This document shows, piece after piece, positions 1-8,824 of a stretch of 64,000 bases of DNA. The notes beneath the pieces were generated by a model. That model was not told the origin of the DNA. It saw only the letters and a list, made by a program, of their open reading frames with translations, and made no database searches. A program made the translations under genes and the position numbers. Source of the stretch: Actibacterium sp. MT2.3-13A (GTDB lineage: Bacteria > Pseudomonadota > Alphaproteobacteria > Rhodobacterales > Rhodobacteraceae); assembly GCF_018139985.1 (NCBI RefSeq), contig NZ_JAGSOU010000010.1, forward strand, positions 1 through 64,000, given 5' to 3'. Numbering within the stretch: position 1 is the stretch's first letter; each line of letters starts with the position of its first letter.

Positions 1-1
1 G

Positions 2-157
2 GCGCGCGACATGCACGGCGGCAACGGGATCTCCGAGGAGTTCCAGGTCATCCGCCACATGCTGAACCTGGAGACCGTGAACACCTACGAGGGCACCCAT
101 GACGTGCACGCCCTCATCCTCGGCCGAGCCCAGACCGGCCTGCAGGCGTTCTTCTGA
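2..157 (+). CDS. gcdH: Glutaryl-CoA dehydrogenase, C-terminal end (5' truncated by window)
   Basis: Only the last 51 codons are present; the gene begins before the window. The visible end carries the acyl-CoA dehydrogenase C-terminal signature: [10 protein letters not shown], then [18 protein letters not shown], the region that shapes the FAD and substrate site and supplies the conserved Tyr-Glu-Gly-Thr. This wording is typical of glutaryl-CoA dehydrogenase, which oxidatively decarboxylates glutaryl-CoA to crotonyl-CoA in lysine and tryptophan breakdown. The stop overlaps the next start by one base (TGATG). The neighbour is a family III CoA-transferase, the usual partner that activates glutarate, which supports this call over a general acyl-CoA dehydrogenase. 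Confidence 0.8.
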   Translation, partial: ARDMHGGNGISEEFQVIRHMLNLETVNTYEGTHDVHALILGRAQTGLQAFF

Positions 158-1275
158 TGGCCGGGCCGCTCGCCGGGCTGAAGGTCGTCGAACTGGCGCG
201 CATCCTGGCCGGTCCCTGGATCGGCCAGGTCCTTGCCGATCTCGGCGCCGAGGTGATCAAGGTCGAGGCGCCCGAGGGCGACGACACCCGCCGCTGGGGG
301 CCGCCCTTCATCGAGCGCGACGGCGACCGCTCCGCGGCCTATTTCTACGCCGCCAACCGCGGGAAAAGCTCGGTCGTCGCCGATTTCCGCACCGAGGAGG
401 GGCGCCAAAGGGTCCGCGACCTCGTGGCGGAGGCGGATATCCTGGTCGAGAATTTCAGGCGCGGCGGGCTGGGGAAATACGGGCTCGACTATGACAGCCT
501 CAAGGCGCTCAATCCGCGGCTGATCTACTGTTCGATCACCGGCTTCGGCCAGACCGGGCCCTATGCCGACCGCGCCGGCTACGATTTCCTGATCCAGGGC
601 ATGTCGGGGCTGATGTCGATCACCGGCGAGCCCGGCGGCCAGCCGCAGAAGGTCGGCGTCGCCGTGACCGACGTGCTGACCGGGCTTTACGGCGCGATCG
701 GGATCCTCGCGGCGGTCGAGCAGCGCCACGTCACGGGCCGCGGCCAGCATATCGACATGGCGCTGCTCGATTGCGCGGTGGCCGCGATGGCCAACCAGGC
801 GATGAACTATCTCGTCACCGGGCAGTCGCCGATGCGGCAAGGCAACAGCCACCCCAACATCGCGCCCTACCAGGTCTTCGCCACGGCCGACGGTCATGTC
901 ATCGTGGCGGTGGGCAATGACGGCCAGTTCGGCCGGCTCTGCGATGTGCTGGGGCTGGACGGGCTGCCCGCCGACCCGCGGTTCGCCGAGAATTCCAGCC
1001 GGGTGCAGAACCGCGACGCGCTGACCGACCTGCTGTCGGCGGCGCTGGCGGGCTGGACCTCGGCGGCGCTTCTCGAGGCGCTGGAACGCGCGCTGGTCCC
1101 GGCCGGGCCGATCAACAGCATGGAACAGGTCTTCGCCGACCCGCAGGTCGCCGCGCGCGGCCTGCGAATCGCGCCCGAGGGCGTTCCCGGCGTGCGCGGC
1201 CCCTGGCGCTTCTCGGAGGCCGAGCTGAGCTTTGAGCGCTCCGCGCCGCGCCTCGGCGCGGCCAAGGCCACCTAG
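157..1275 (+). CDS. CaiB/BaiF family III CoA-transferase (probable succinyl-CoA:glutarate CoA-transferase)
   Basis: 372 residues, normal for a family III CoA-transferase. Features seen are the N-terminal LxGLKVVELARILAGP nucleotide-binding start, the EAPEGDDTRRWGPP segment, and Asp172 in VAVTDVLTGLYGA, which sits at the position of the catalytic aspartate that forms an acyl anhydride in this family. The start overlaps the upstream glutaryl-CoA dehydrogenase stop (TGATG), so the two are translationally coupled. By context the substrate is most likely glutarate, with succinyl-CoA as donor; the sequence alone does not prove the substrate. It acts in the cytoplasm. Confidence 0.85.
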   Translation: MAGPLAGLKVVELARILAGPWIGQVLADLGAEVIKVEAPEGDDTRRWGPPFIERDGDRSAAYFYAANRGKSSVVADFRTEEGRQRVRDLVAEADILVENFRRGGLGKYGLDYDSLKALNPRLIYCSITGFGQTGPYADRAGYDFLIQGMSGLMSITGEPGGQPQKVGVAVTDVLTGLYGAIGILAAVEQRHVTGRGQHIDMALLDCAVAAMANQAMNYLVTGQSPMRQGNSHPNIAPYQVFATADGHVIVAVGNDGQFGRLCDVLGLDGLPADPRFAENSSRVQNRDALTDLLSAALAGWTSAALLEALERALVPAGPINSMEQVFADPQVAARGLRIAPEGVPGVRGPWRFSEAELSFERSAPRLGAAKAT

Positions 1276-1404
1276 ACCAGGCAGAAGAACCGCCGCGCCG
1301 GGGCTGCGCCCGGTCCCCTCGGGGATCGGCGCGGCCCCGCGCCGCGTTGGTGTGAAAAGCGGTTGTCTCCCCGCCCAAGTTTCGTTTTATTGCGCTCTTC
1401 GGGG

Positions 1405-1432
1405 TTGACCTTTCGTCGGCTCCGGTTACAGC
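1405..1432 (+). promoter_or_regulatory. Candidate sigma70-type promoter for nadABC
   Basis: In the 265-base gap before nadA, TTGACC (1405-1410) is followed after 16 bases by TACAGC (1427-1432). The -35 is good and the -10 is weak. It lies about 110 bases upstream of the nadA start. The rest of the gap is GC-rich with no ORF. Confidence 0.3.
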
Positions 1433-1540
1433 GCGCCATTACGAACTGCCACTGCGAGGACGCAAAAGGGCCTCTCCGACCGATCCGGTTGAAAGAAAAT
1501 TGCCTGGCGCGTCGCGGAACTGCTGACTGAGGAGCTGAAG

Positions 1541-2590
1541 GTGCTCGACCACTCGACTATGAGAGTCTCCCTGAAAGAACACTACGATCTCGAGCCGTCC
1601 GTCGAACTGGCCGAGGCGACGCGCGAGATTTACGACCGGATGGACCGCGTGGTCTCGCCGCCGGACTGGGCGATCTACGCCCCCTATGTGGTGGCCATCA
1701 ACAAGCTCAAGAAGGAACTGGGCGCGGTCATCCTGGCGCATAACTACATGACGCCGGAAATCTATCACGGGATCGCGGATTTCGTGGGCGACAGCCTGCA
1801 GCTGGCGGTCAAGGCCACCGAGGTCGAGCATGACATCATCGTGCAATGCGGCGTGCATTTCATGGCCGAGACCTCGAAGATCCTGAACCCGTCCAAGACC
1901 GTGCTGATCCCCGATCTCACCGCCGGCTGCTCGCTGGCCGAGTCGATCACCGCGAAGGACGTCGAGGCGATGCGCGCGAAATATCCCGGCGCGCCGGTCG
2001 TCTCCTATGTCAACACCACCGCCGAGGTGAAGGCCGCCTCCGACATCTGCTGCACCTCGGCCAACGCGTTGCAGATCGTGGACGCGCTGGAGGCCGACAC
2101 GGTGATCATGACGCCCGACCAGTATCTCGCGCAGAACGTCGCCAACGCCTCGAAGAAGAAGGTCGTGTTCTGGGCCGGCTCCTGCATCGTGCATGAGCTC
2201 TACACCGCCGAGGACATCCGCGCCTACCGGGCCGATCACCCGGACGTGGCCGTCATCGCCCACCCCGAATGCACCCCCGAGGTCGTGGCCGAGGCCGATT
2301 ACACCGGCTCGACCAGCGGCATCGTCGACTGGGTCCAGCAGCACCACCCGAAAGAGGCGATGCTGGTCACCGAATGCTCGATGGCCTCGAACATCGCGGA
2401 CGAGCTGCCGGACGTGGAATTCTCCAAGCCCTGCAACATGTGCCCCTACATGAAGAAGATCACCCTGGAAAAGGTGCTCTGGTCGCTGCACACCATGTCG
2501 GCGCAGGTCGAGGTCGAGGAACAGACCGCGGCCAAGGCCCGGGTGGCCATCCAGCGGATGCTCGACCTGTCGAAGAAGCTGGGGCTGTAA
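1541..2590 (+). CDS. nadA: Quinolinate synthase NadA
   Basis: Condenses iminoaspartate with dihydroxyacetone phosphate to quinolinate, using a [4Fe-4S] cluster, in the cytoplasm. The 349-residue protein carries VQCGVHFMAETSKIL (Cys103), PDLTAGCSLAESI, GSCIVHE (Cys215) and CNMCPYMKKITLE near the C-terminus (Cys298/Cys301). Three of these cysteines should bind the cluster. The start is GTG at 1541, chosen because GGAG lies six bases upstream; an in-frame ATG at 1559 is less well placed. It heads nadA-nadB-nadC, which together form the de novo pathway from aspartate to nicotinate mononucleotide. Confidence 0.96.
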   Translation: MLDHSTMRVSLKEHYDLEPSVELAEATREIYDRMDRVVSPPDWAIYAPYVVAINKLKKELGAVILAHNYMTPEIYHGIADFVGDSLQLAVKATEVEHDIIVQCGVHFMAETSKILNPSKTVLIPDLTAGCSLAESITAKDVEAMRAKYPGAPVVSYVNTTAEVKAASDICCTSANALQIVDALEADTVIMTPDQYLAQNVANASKKKVVFWAGSCIVHELYTAEDIRAYRADHPDVAVIAHPECTPEVVAEADYTGSTSGIVDWVQQHHPKEAMLVTECSMASNIADELPDVEFSKPCNMCPYMKKITLEKVLWSLHTMSAQVEVEEQTAAKARVAIQRMLDLSKKLGL

Positions 2591-2602
2591 GGTCCGCCCG
2601 CG

Positions 2603-4174
2603 ATGGAGGAGCTCTCAACGCGCCGCGTCATCATCGTGGGGGCGGGGCTGGGCGCGCTCTATGCCGCGCTTGCGCTGGCGCCGCGCCCGGTGCTGATGAT
2701 CTCGCCCGAGAGGCTGGGCGAGGGGGCCAGTTCGGCCTGGGCGCAGGGCGGCGTCGCCGCCGCGATGAGCGCCGAGGACAGCCCCGACAGCCATGCCGCC
2801 GACACCGTGCGTGCCGGCGCGGGCACCGTCGACGCCGAGGTCGCGGCGCGGACGGTGCGCGAGGCGCGCGAGCATATTCTTGCCCTGACTGATCTGGGCA
2901 CCCCTTTCGACCGCACGCCCGAAGGCGGCTATGTGCTGTCGCGCGAGGCCGCGCACAGCTTCGCCCGCGTGGTCCGGGTTCGGGGCGACCAGTCCGGCGC
3001 CGAGATCATGAAGGCCCTGGTCGCGCAGGTCCGCGCCACGCCCTCGGTGCAGGTTCTGGAGGGCGTGAAGGCGATCGCGCTCGACACCGACGGGGGCCGC
3101 GTCACCGGCGTCGCGGTGCAGCGCTCCGGCCCCGAGGGTTCCGCCCCCGCGATGCTGCGCGGCGCGGCCTATCTGCTGGCCGGCGGCGGCTCGGCGGGGC
3201 TTTACGCCGTGACCACCAACCCCGCGCGCATCCGCGGTCAGGTGATCGGCATGGCCGCCCGCGCCGGCGCCGTGATCGCCGACCCCGAATTCGTCCAGTT
3301 CCACCCCACCGCCATCGACGTGGGCGAGGATCCCGCCCCGCTGGCCACCGAGGCGCTGCGCGGCGAGGGGGCGGTGCTGATCAATCGCCACGGCGAGCGC
3401 TTCATGCAGGCCCTCCACCCCGACGCCGAGCTTGCCCCGCGCGACATCGTGGCCCGCGCGATCTATGCCCAGGCCCAGGCCGGGCTGCGCCCGATGCTGG
3501 ACACCCGCGCGGCGCTCGGCGCGCGGATCAAGACACAGTTCCCGGCGGTCGCCGCGGCCTGCGCCCGCAACGGGCTCGACCCCGCCGAGGCGCCGATCCC
3601 CGTGGCCGCCGCCGCCCATTACCACATGGGCGGCATCGCCGTTGACGCCGAGGGGCGCGCCAGCCTCGGCAATCTCTGGGTCTGCGGCGAGGCGTCCTCG
3701 ACCGGGCTGCACGGCGCCAACCGGCTGGCCTCCAACGGGTTGCTGGAGGCGCTGGTCTATGCCCGCGCCTGTGCGGCGGGGATCGGCCGGGCGCTGGGCC
3801 CGGACAGTGCCGGCGCCGGGGAACTCCACCCGGAGTTCCGCCCCGGCGGCGTCATGCCCGACCCTGAGGCCATCGCCGCCCTGCGCCGGGTGATGACCGA
3901 CCATGTGGGCGTGGTCCGCAACGCCGCGGGCCTGAAGGCCGCGCTCAGAGAGATCGCGCGGCTGGAGGCCGGGCAGCCGGACTGCCCCGCCTTCCTGAAC
4001 ATGACGGCGACCGCTACGCTGATCGCCGCCGCCGCGCTGCGCCGCGAGGAAAGCCGCGGCGCGCATTACCGTGACGATTTCCCCGCCCCCCGGGGCGGGG
4101 CCGGCACCCGCACGCGCATCACCCTGGCCGAGGCCCTGGCCCTGCGCCAACAGGTAGAGAAGGAAACCCCATGA
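2603..4174 (+). CDS. nadB: L-aspartate oxidase NadB
   Basis: FAD flavoprotein that oxidises L-aspartate to iminoaspartate, the unstable substrate of NadA. The N-terminal Rossmann stretch VIIVGAGLGALYAAL binds FAD. It is followed by the family motif SSAWAQGGVAAAM, HSFARVVRVRGDQSG, and the catalytic-region motifs EFVQFHPTAI and YHMGGIAVDAEGR; the fumarate-reductase-like C-terminal helical domain follows. 523 residues is the usual length. There are 12 bases between the nadA stop and this start, and the stop overlaps nadC by four bases (ATGA), so the three genes are one transcription unit. No strong Shine-Dalgarno is seen before this ATG. Confidence 0.95.
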   Translation: MEELSTRRVIIVGAGLGALYAALALAPRPVLMISPERLGEGASSAWAQGGVAAAMSAEDSPDSHAADTVRAGAGTVDAEVAARTVREAREHILALTDLGTPFDRTPEGGYVLSREAAHSFARVVRVRGDQSGAEIMKALVAQVRATPSVQVLEGVKAIALDTDGGRVTGVAVQRSGPEGSAPAMLRGAAYLLAGGGSAGLYAVTTNPARIRGQVIGMAARAGAVIADPEFVQFHPTAIDVGEDPAPLATEALRGEGAVLINRHGERFMQALHPDAELAPRDIVARAIYAQAQAGLRPMLDTRAALGARIKTQFPAVAAACARNGLDPAEAPIPVAAAAHYHMGGIAVDAEGRASLGNLWVCGEASSTGLHGANRLASNGLLEALVYARACAAGIGRALGPDSAGAGELHPEFRPGGVMPDPEAIAALRRVMTDHVGVVRNAAGLKAALREIARLEAGQPDCPAFLNMTATATLIAAAALRREESRGAHYRDDFPAPRGGAGTRTRITLAEALALRQQVEKETP

Positions 4175-5025
4175 GCCACGCAACCGTTCCCGACCTGATC
4201 CTCGAACCGATGGTGCGCGGCGCGCTGATGGAGGATCTCGGCGCCTATGGCGACCTGACCAGCCGCGCGGTGATCGCGCCGGGCACCACATACCGCGCGC
4301 ATCTCAACGCGCGCGAGGCGGGAATCGTCTCGGGGATGCAGATCGCCGCGATGGCCTTTCGCCTGGTCGATCCCGCCCTGCGCGTCACGACCCATGTCGC
4401 CGACGGCAGCCCCTGCCGGCCCGGCGATCTGCTGATGGAGATCGAGGGCGACGCCGCCGCGATCCTCTCGGCCGAGCGGGTCGCGCTGAACTTCGCCGGG
4501 CGGTTGTCGGGCATCGCCACGCTGACCGCGCGTTTCGTGGCCGCGGCCGAGGGCACCGCCACACGCATCACCTGCACCCGCAAGACCACCCCCGGCCTGC
4601 GCCTCGCAGAGAAGCTGGCGGTGCTGCACGGCGGAGGGTTCAACCACCGCTTCTCGCTGTCGGACGCGATCCTGATCAAGGACAACCACATCGCGGCGGC
4701 GGGGGGGATCGCGCCGGTGCTGGAGGCGGTCAGGGCCGCCGCCTCGCACATGATGCGGGTGGAGATCGAGGTTGACCGGCTGGACCAGCTCGACGAAGTG
4801 CTGGCGGTGGGCGGGGCCGACGTGGTGCTGCTCGACAACATGGACACGCCGACGCTGCGCGCGGCGGTGGAGCGGGTCGCGGGGCGGATGGTGACCGAGG
4901 CCTCGGGCAACATGCGGCTCGAGCGCATCGCCGAGGTGGCCGCGACCGGCGTCGACTACATCTCTGTCGGCGCGCTGACCCATTCGGCGCGCACCCTCGA
5001 CCTCGGGCTCGATTTCGGAGCCTGA
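4171..5025 (+). CDS. nadC: Nicotinate-nucleotide pyrophosphorylase (quinolinate phosphoribosyltransferase) NadC
   Basis: Converts quinolinate and PRPP to nicotinate mononucleotide, CO2 and pyrophosphate. 284 residues, standard length. Motifs seen include CTRKTTPGLR (substrate-binding Arg/Lys cluster), HGGGFNHRFSLSDAILIKDNHI, VEIEVD, LLDNMDTPTLR, and the end of the barrel TGVDYISVGALTHS. The ATG is within the nadB stop (4-base overlap), and AGAAGGAAA just before it can serve as ribosome-binding site. The next step, NadD, is encoded at 54089 in this same window and not in the operon. Confidence 0.96.
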   Translation: MSHATVPDLILEPMVRGALMEDLGAYGDLTSRAVIAPGTTYRAHLNAREAGIVSGMQIAAMAFRLVDPALRVTTHVADGSPCRPGDLLMEIEGDAAAILSAERVALNFAGRLSGIATLTARFVAAAEGTATRITCTRKTTPGLRLAEKLAVLHGGGFNHRFSLSDAILIKDNHIAAAGGIAPVLEAVRAAASHMMRVEIEVDRLDQLDEVLAVGGADVVLLDNMDTPTLRAAVERVAGRMVTEASGNMRLERIAEVAATGVDYISVGALTHSARTLDLGLDFGA

Positions 5026-5204
5026 CCCCAACCGATGCCGCCCCCCCCGCGCCACGGTTTTCCGCCGGGTGCGGGGCTGAGCGCCGGCACGGCAGGAAGG
5101 GGGATTACAACCGGCCTCCCGATCGTCCATCATGACCCGGCGGCACCGACCCTCCCGCGGCTCGCGGGGGAGGTTTGCCGCCGGATGGACAGGGGAGGAA
5201 CCGA

Positions 5205-5954
5205 ATGCTGAAAGCTGATCTGGCGGGGCGGAGGGCGCTTGTGACGGGCGCCTCCTCGGGCCTTGGCCGGCATTTCGCGGGGGTCCTGGCCGCGGCCGGG
5301 GCGGAGGTCGTTCTCGGCGCGCGCCGGGCGGAGGCGCTGGAGGAGGCCGTCGCCGGGATCGTGGCCGAGGGCGGACGGGCCTCGGCGGTGCGGCTGGACG
5401 TGACCGACGCGGGATCGGTCGCCGCGGCGCTGGCCGGTCCGGCCTTCGACATCGTGATCAACAATGCGGGCGTCACCCATGACGGCCCGGCCCTCGGGAC
5501 CGCGATGGCAGACTGGGACCGCGTGATCGACACCGACCTTTCGGGCGTGTTCCGCGTGGCGCAGGCGGCGGCGGAGCGCATGGTGGCCGAGGGGCGCGGC
5601 GGCAGCATCGTCAACGTGGCCTCGATTCTGGGTCTGCGGGTGGCGGGCCATGTCGCGGCCTATGCCACGGCCAAGGCCGGCGTGGTGCAGCTGAGCCGGG
5701 CGCTGGCGCTGGAATGGGCGCGGCACGGCATCCGCGTGAACGCGCTCTGCCCCGGCTATATCGAGACCGACCTGAACCGCGACTTCTTCGCCTCCGATGC
5801 CGGCAAGGCGCTGATCCGGCGCGTGCCGCAGCGGCGGCTGGGGCGGCTGTCCGATCTCGACGGTCCGCTGCTGCTGCTGGCCTCGGAGGCGGGCAGCTTC
5901 ATGACCGGAACCGAGATCGTGGCCGATGGCGGCCACCTTGTTTCATCGCTCTGA
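5205..5954 (+). CDS. SDR-family oxidoreductase (LvaD-like candidate)
   Basis: Classical short-chain dehydrogenase of 249 residues. It has the TGASSGLGRHF cofactor motif, NNAGVTHDGP, the catalytic Ser in VNVASILG, the YATAK catalytic Tyr-Lys pair, and CPGYIETDLN. ATG at 5205 is chosen because AGGGGAGG lies six bases upstream; an in-frame start at 5175 would add ten residues without a matching site. It leads a four-gene run (SDR, acyl-CoA dehydrogenase, acyl-CoA ligase, APH kinase). In the Pseudomonas putida levulinate route an SDR (LvaD) reduces levulinyl-CoA to 4-hydroxyvaleryl-CoA; by gene company this is the proposed role. A 3-hydroxyacyl-CoA dehydrogenase role is the alternative. Confidence 0.85.
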   Translation: MLKADLAGRRALVTGASSGLGRHFAGVLAAAGAEVVLGARRAEALEEAVAGIVAEGGRASAVRLDVTDAGSVAAALAGPAFDIVINNAGVTHDGPALGTAMADWDRVIDTDLSGVFRVAQAAAERMVAEGRGGSIVNVASILGLRVAGHVAAYATAKAGVVQLSRALALEWARHGIRVNALCPGYIETDLNRDFFASDAGKALIRRVPQRRLGRLSDLDGPLLLLASEAGSFMTGTEIVADGGHLVSSL

Positions 5955-5975
5955 CCACCCGGAGGGACACACCCC

Positions 5976-7184
5976 ATGGATTTCACCATTTCGCCGCGGA
6001 TCGAGGATTTCCGCGCCCGCATCGCCCGTTTCGTCGAGGACGAGGTCCTGCCGGTCGAGGCCGACCGCGCCGCCTGGGACGCGCATGGCAACATCCGCGA
6101 GGATTATCTGGAGCCACTGCGCGACAAGGCGCGCGGCGAGGGGCTGTGGTGCCTTCAGCTGAGGCCCGAGACCGGCGGGCAGGGCCTCGACAAGGTCGGC
6201 ATGGCGGTCTGCTACGAGGCGATGAACCGCTCGATCTTCGGGCCGGTTGTGTTCAACTCGGCCGCGCCCGACGACGGCAACATGATGGTGCTGGAAAAGG
6301 CCGCAAAGCCCGCGCAGAAGGCGCGCTGGCTGGCGCCGATCGTGGCCGGAGAGGTGCGCTCCTCCTTCGCCATGACCGAGCCGCATCCGGGCGGCGGCTC
6401 TGACCCGTCGATGATGCTGACCACCGCGACGCGCAAGGGCGACACATATGTGATCCGCGGGCGCAAGTGGTTCATCACCGGGGCCGACGGGGCGCAGCAT
6501 TTCATCCTGGTCGCGCGCACCTCGGACGACCCGCGAAAGGGGCTGTCGGCCTTCCTGTTCGACGCCGACCAGCCCGGCTGGCGGATCGAGCGGCGCATCC
6601 CGATCCTCGGCCCGGAGGAGCATGGCGGCCACTGCGAGCTGGTCTTCGAGGGGCTGGAAATCCCGGCCGAGAACATGCTGCTGAGCGAGGGTGACGGCCT
6701 GAAGCTGACGCAGATGCGGCTGGGGCCGGCGCGGCTGACCCATTGCATGCGCTGGCTGGGGCTTTCGCAGCGCTGCGTCGAGATCGCGCGGACCTATGCC
6801 GGCGAACGCTTCGCCTTCGGAGAGCGGCTGGCCAACCGCGAGAGCATCCGCATGATGCTGGGCGACCTGGCGATGCAGATCGAACTGGGGCGGTTGCTGG
6901 TGATGAAGGCCGCCTGGGCACTGGACCAGGGCAGCTACGCGCGCAAGGAGGTGTCGATGGCCAAGGTCCATGTGGCCAACCTGCTGCACAAGGCCGCCGA
7001 CACCGCGATCCAGATCAACGGCGCGCGCGGCTATTCGACCGATACCCCGCTGGGATGGATCTACCGCTACGCGCGGCAGGCGCGGCTGGTGGACGGCGCC
7101 GACGAGGTGCACAAGATGGTGCTGGAGCGCAATCTCGCCAAGGAGGGGCGCGATTTCTGGCGCTGGGATGTGTCCGGGGACTGA
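5976..7184 (+). CDS. Acyl-CoA dehydrogenase family protein (LvaC/ACAD10-11-like candidate)
   Basis: 402 residues, flavin-dependent acyl-CoA dehydrogenase fold. Seen are FAMTEPHPGGGSDPSMM (FAD-binding), KWFITGADGAQHFI, and the C-terminal INGARGYSTDTPL with DGADEVHKMVLERNLA. Starts 21 bases after the SDR, with GGAGGGA upstream. With an APH-type kinase encoded nearby, it resembles the split version of mammalian ACAD10/ACAD11, where kinase and dehydrogenase domains are fused. In the P. putida lva pathway the equivalent enzyme (LvaC) helps convert phosphorylated 4-hydroxyacyl-CoA to enoyl-CoA. That assignment is inferred from context; ordinary beta-oxidation remains possible. Confidence 0.88.
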   Translation: MDFTISPRIEDFRARIARFVEDEVLPVEADRAAWDAHGNIREDYLEPLRDKARGEGLWCLQLRPETGGQGLDKVGMAVCYEAMNRSIFGPVVFNSAAPDDGNMMVLEKAAKPAQKARWLAPIVAGEVRSSFAMTEPHPGGGSDPSMMLTTATRKGDTYVIRGRKWFITGADGAQHFILVARTSDDPRKGLSAFLFDADQPGWRIERRIPILGPEEHGGHCELVFEGLEIPAENMLLSEGDGLKLTQMRLGPARLTHCMRWLGLSQRCVEIARTYAGERFAFGERLANRESIRMMLGDLAMQIELGRLLVMKAAWALDQGSYARKEVSMAKVHVANLLHKAADTAIQINGARGYSTDTPLGWIYRYARQARLVDGADEVHKMVLERNLAKEGRDFWRWDVSGD

Positions 7185-7215
7185 CGCGAGGACAGCGAGA
7201 AAAGGGAGGTTTCTC

Positions 7216-8823
7216 ATGCGCAACGAACCGCATCTGGCGCCGCGTGCCGCCAATCACCGGCCGCTCAGCCCGCTCGATTTCCTCGACCGGGCGCTGGCCG
7301 TCCATCCCGGGCGCCGCGCCGTGATCTGGCGCGGCCAGAGCTGGAGCTACGAGGGTTTCGGTGCGATCGTGGCGCGCATGGCCGCCTGGCTGGCCGAGCG
7401 CGGCGTGGGCGCGGGCGACGTGGTCTCGGTCATGGTGCCGAACCGGCCCGAGATGCTGGCCGCCCATTACGCGGTTCCGCTGCTGGGGGCGGTGCTGAAC
7501 ACCATCAACACCCGGCTCGACGCCGAGGTGGTGGCCTATATCCTCGGCCATTCCGAAAGCCGGCTGCTGCTGGCGGACGCGACCTGTGCCGGCGTGGCGC
7601 AACAGGCGGCCTCCGCGGCCGGCGTTCCCGCCGCGATCCTGGCTGAGCCGGGGGAGGGGGCGGGGAAACTCGACCTGCTGTCGGGCCCCGCGCCGGCGCT
7701 GCCCGATATGCTGGCGCGGCTGAGCGACGAATGGCAGCCCATCTGCCTGAACTACACCTCGGGGACGACCGGGCATCCCAAGGGTGTGGTCTATCACCAT
7801 CGCGGCGCCTATCTGAACGCGCTCGGCAACCTGACGGCGCTGGGGTTCACCCGCGAGACGGTCTATCTCTGGACGCTGCCGATGTTTCACTGCAACGGCT
7901 GGTGCCACACCTGGGCGGTGACCGCGGCGGGGGGCACGCATCTGTGCCTCGACCGGGTCGAGCCGGCCGAGATATTCGCCCGGATCGCGGCGCATGGGGT
8001 CACGCATATGGCCTGCGCGCCGGTGGTGCTTTACATGCTGCTGAACCACCCCGAGCGGCCGGCGCGCGATCCTTCGGCGCCGCGGGTGACGGTCGCCTCG
8101 GGCGGCGCCGCGCCCTCGCCCGCGCTGATCGCCGGGCTCGAAGAGATGGGGTTCGAGTTCGTCCATCTCTACGGCCTGACCGAAAGCTTCGGCCCCGCCA
8201 CGATCTGCGCCCCCGACGCGGCCGAGGTGCCGGAAACCGAGATCAAAGCCGCGCGTCTGGCGCGGCAGGGCAGCCGCCATGTGACCGGCAGCCGGGTGGC
8301 CGTGCTGGACGCCAGCGGCGCCGCCCTGCCGGCGGACGGCGTGTCGGTGGGCGAGATCGTTCTGACCGGCAACACCCTGATGGCCGGCTACTACCGCGAC
8401 CCCGAGGCCACCGAGGCGGCCTTTGCCGGCGGCGTCTTCCACACCGGCGATCTGGCCACGCGCCACCCCAACGGCGAGATCGAGATCCGAGACCGTGCCA
8501 AGGACATCATCATCTCGGGCGGCGAGAACATCTCCAGCCTCGAGGTCGAGAACGCGCTGCACCGCCATCCCGCGGTGCTGCTGGCCGCGGTGGTGGCCAT
8601 GCCCCACCCGAAATGGGGCGAGGCGCCCTGCGCCTTCATCGAGCTCAAGCCCGGCGCCGCCGCCACCGCCGAGGAACTGCAGCTGTTCTGCCGCGACCAC
8701 CTCGCGCATTACAAGGTGCCGCGCCGCTTCCTGTTCCGCGAGCTGCCGCGCACCGCCACCGGCAAGATCCAGAAATTCGTGCTGCGCGGCATCGCCCGCG
8801 ACGCGGCAGACGGGGAGGCGTGA
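7216..8823 (+). CDS. Acyl-CoA synthetase, AMP-binding (LvaE-like candidate)
   Basis: 535-residue ANL-superfamily ligase that activates a carboxylic acid with ATP and CoA. It has the P-loop-like NYTSGTTGHPKGVVYHH, YGLTESFGPAT, the TGDLATRHPNGEIEIRDR hinge region, and the catalytic Lys near the C-terminus in RTATGKIQKFVLR. The start at 7216 follows GGGAGG closely; longer in-frame extensions to 6970 overlap the upstream gene and lack a site. By neighbourhood it would activate levulinate, a 4-hydroxyacid or a related short/medium acid. The family also includes methylmercaptopropionate ligases, so the substrate is open. Confidence 0.9.
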   Translation: MRNEPHLAPRAANHRPLSPLDFLDRALAVHPGRRAVIWRGQSWSYEGFGAIVARMAAWLAERGVGAGDVVSVMVPNRPEMLAAHYAVPLLGAVLNTINTRLDAEVVAYILGHSESRLLLADATCAGVAQQAASAAGVPAAILAEPGEGAGKLDLLSGPAPALPDMLARLSDEWQPICLNYTSGTTGHPKGVVYHHRGAYLNALGNLTALGFTRETVYLWTLPMFHCNGWCHTWAVTAAGGTHLCLDRVEPAEIFARIAAHGVTHMACAPVVLYMLLNHPERPARDPSAPRVTVASGGAAPSPALIAGLEEMGFEFVHLYGLTESFGPATICAPDAAEVPETEIKAARLARQGSRHVTGSRVAVLDASGAALPADGVSVGEIVLTGNTLMAGYYRDPEATEAAFAGGVFHTGDLATRHPNGEIEIRDRAKDIIISGGENISSLEVENALHRHPAVLLAAVVAMPHPKWGEAPCAFIELKPGAAATAEELQLFCRDHLAHYKVPRRFLFRELPRTATGKIQKFVLRGIARDAADGEA

Positions 8824-8824
8824 G

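Noticed and set aside
2615-4291. 558-codon open frame antisense to nadB (and similar long antisense frames across the window)
   Set aside because: Shadow frame typical of GC-rich DNA. The protein has no motif, and the opposite strand carries a clear nadB.
5976-8823. DMSP-demethylation genes dmdC/dmdB for the acyl-CoA dehydrogenase and ligase
   Set aside because: The dehydrogenase is about 400 residues, while DmdC is near 600, and the company of an APH kinase and SDR fits the Lva/ACAD11 pattern better.
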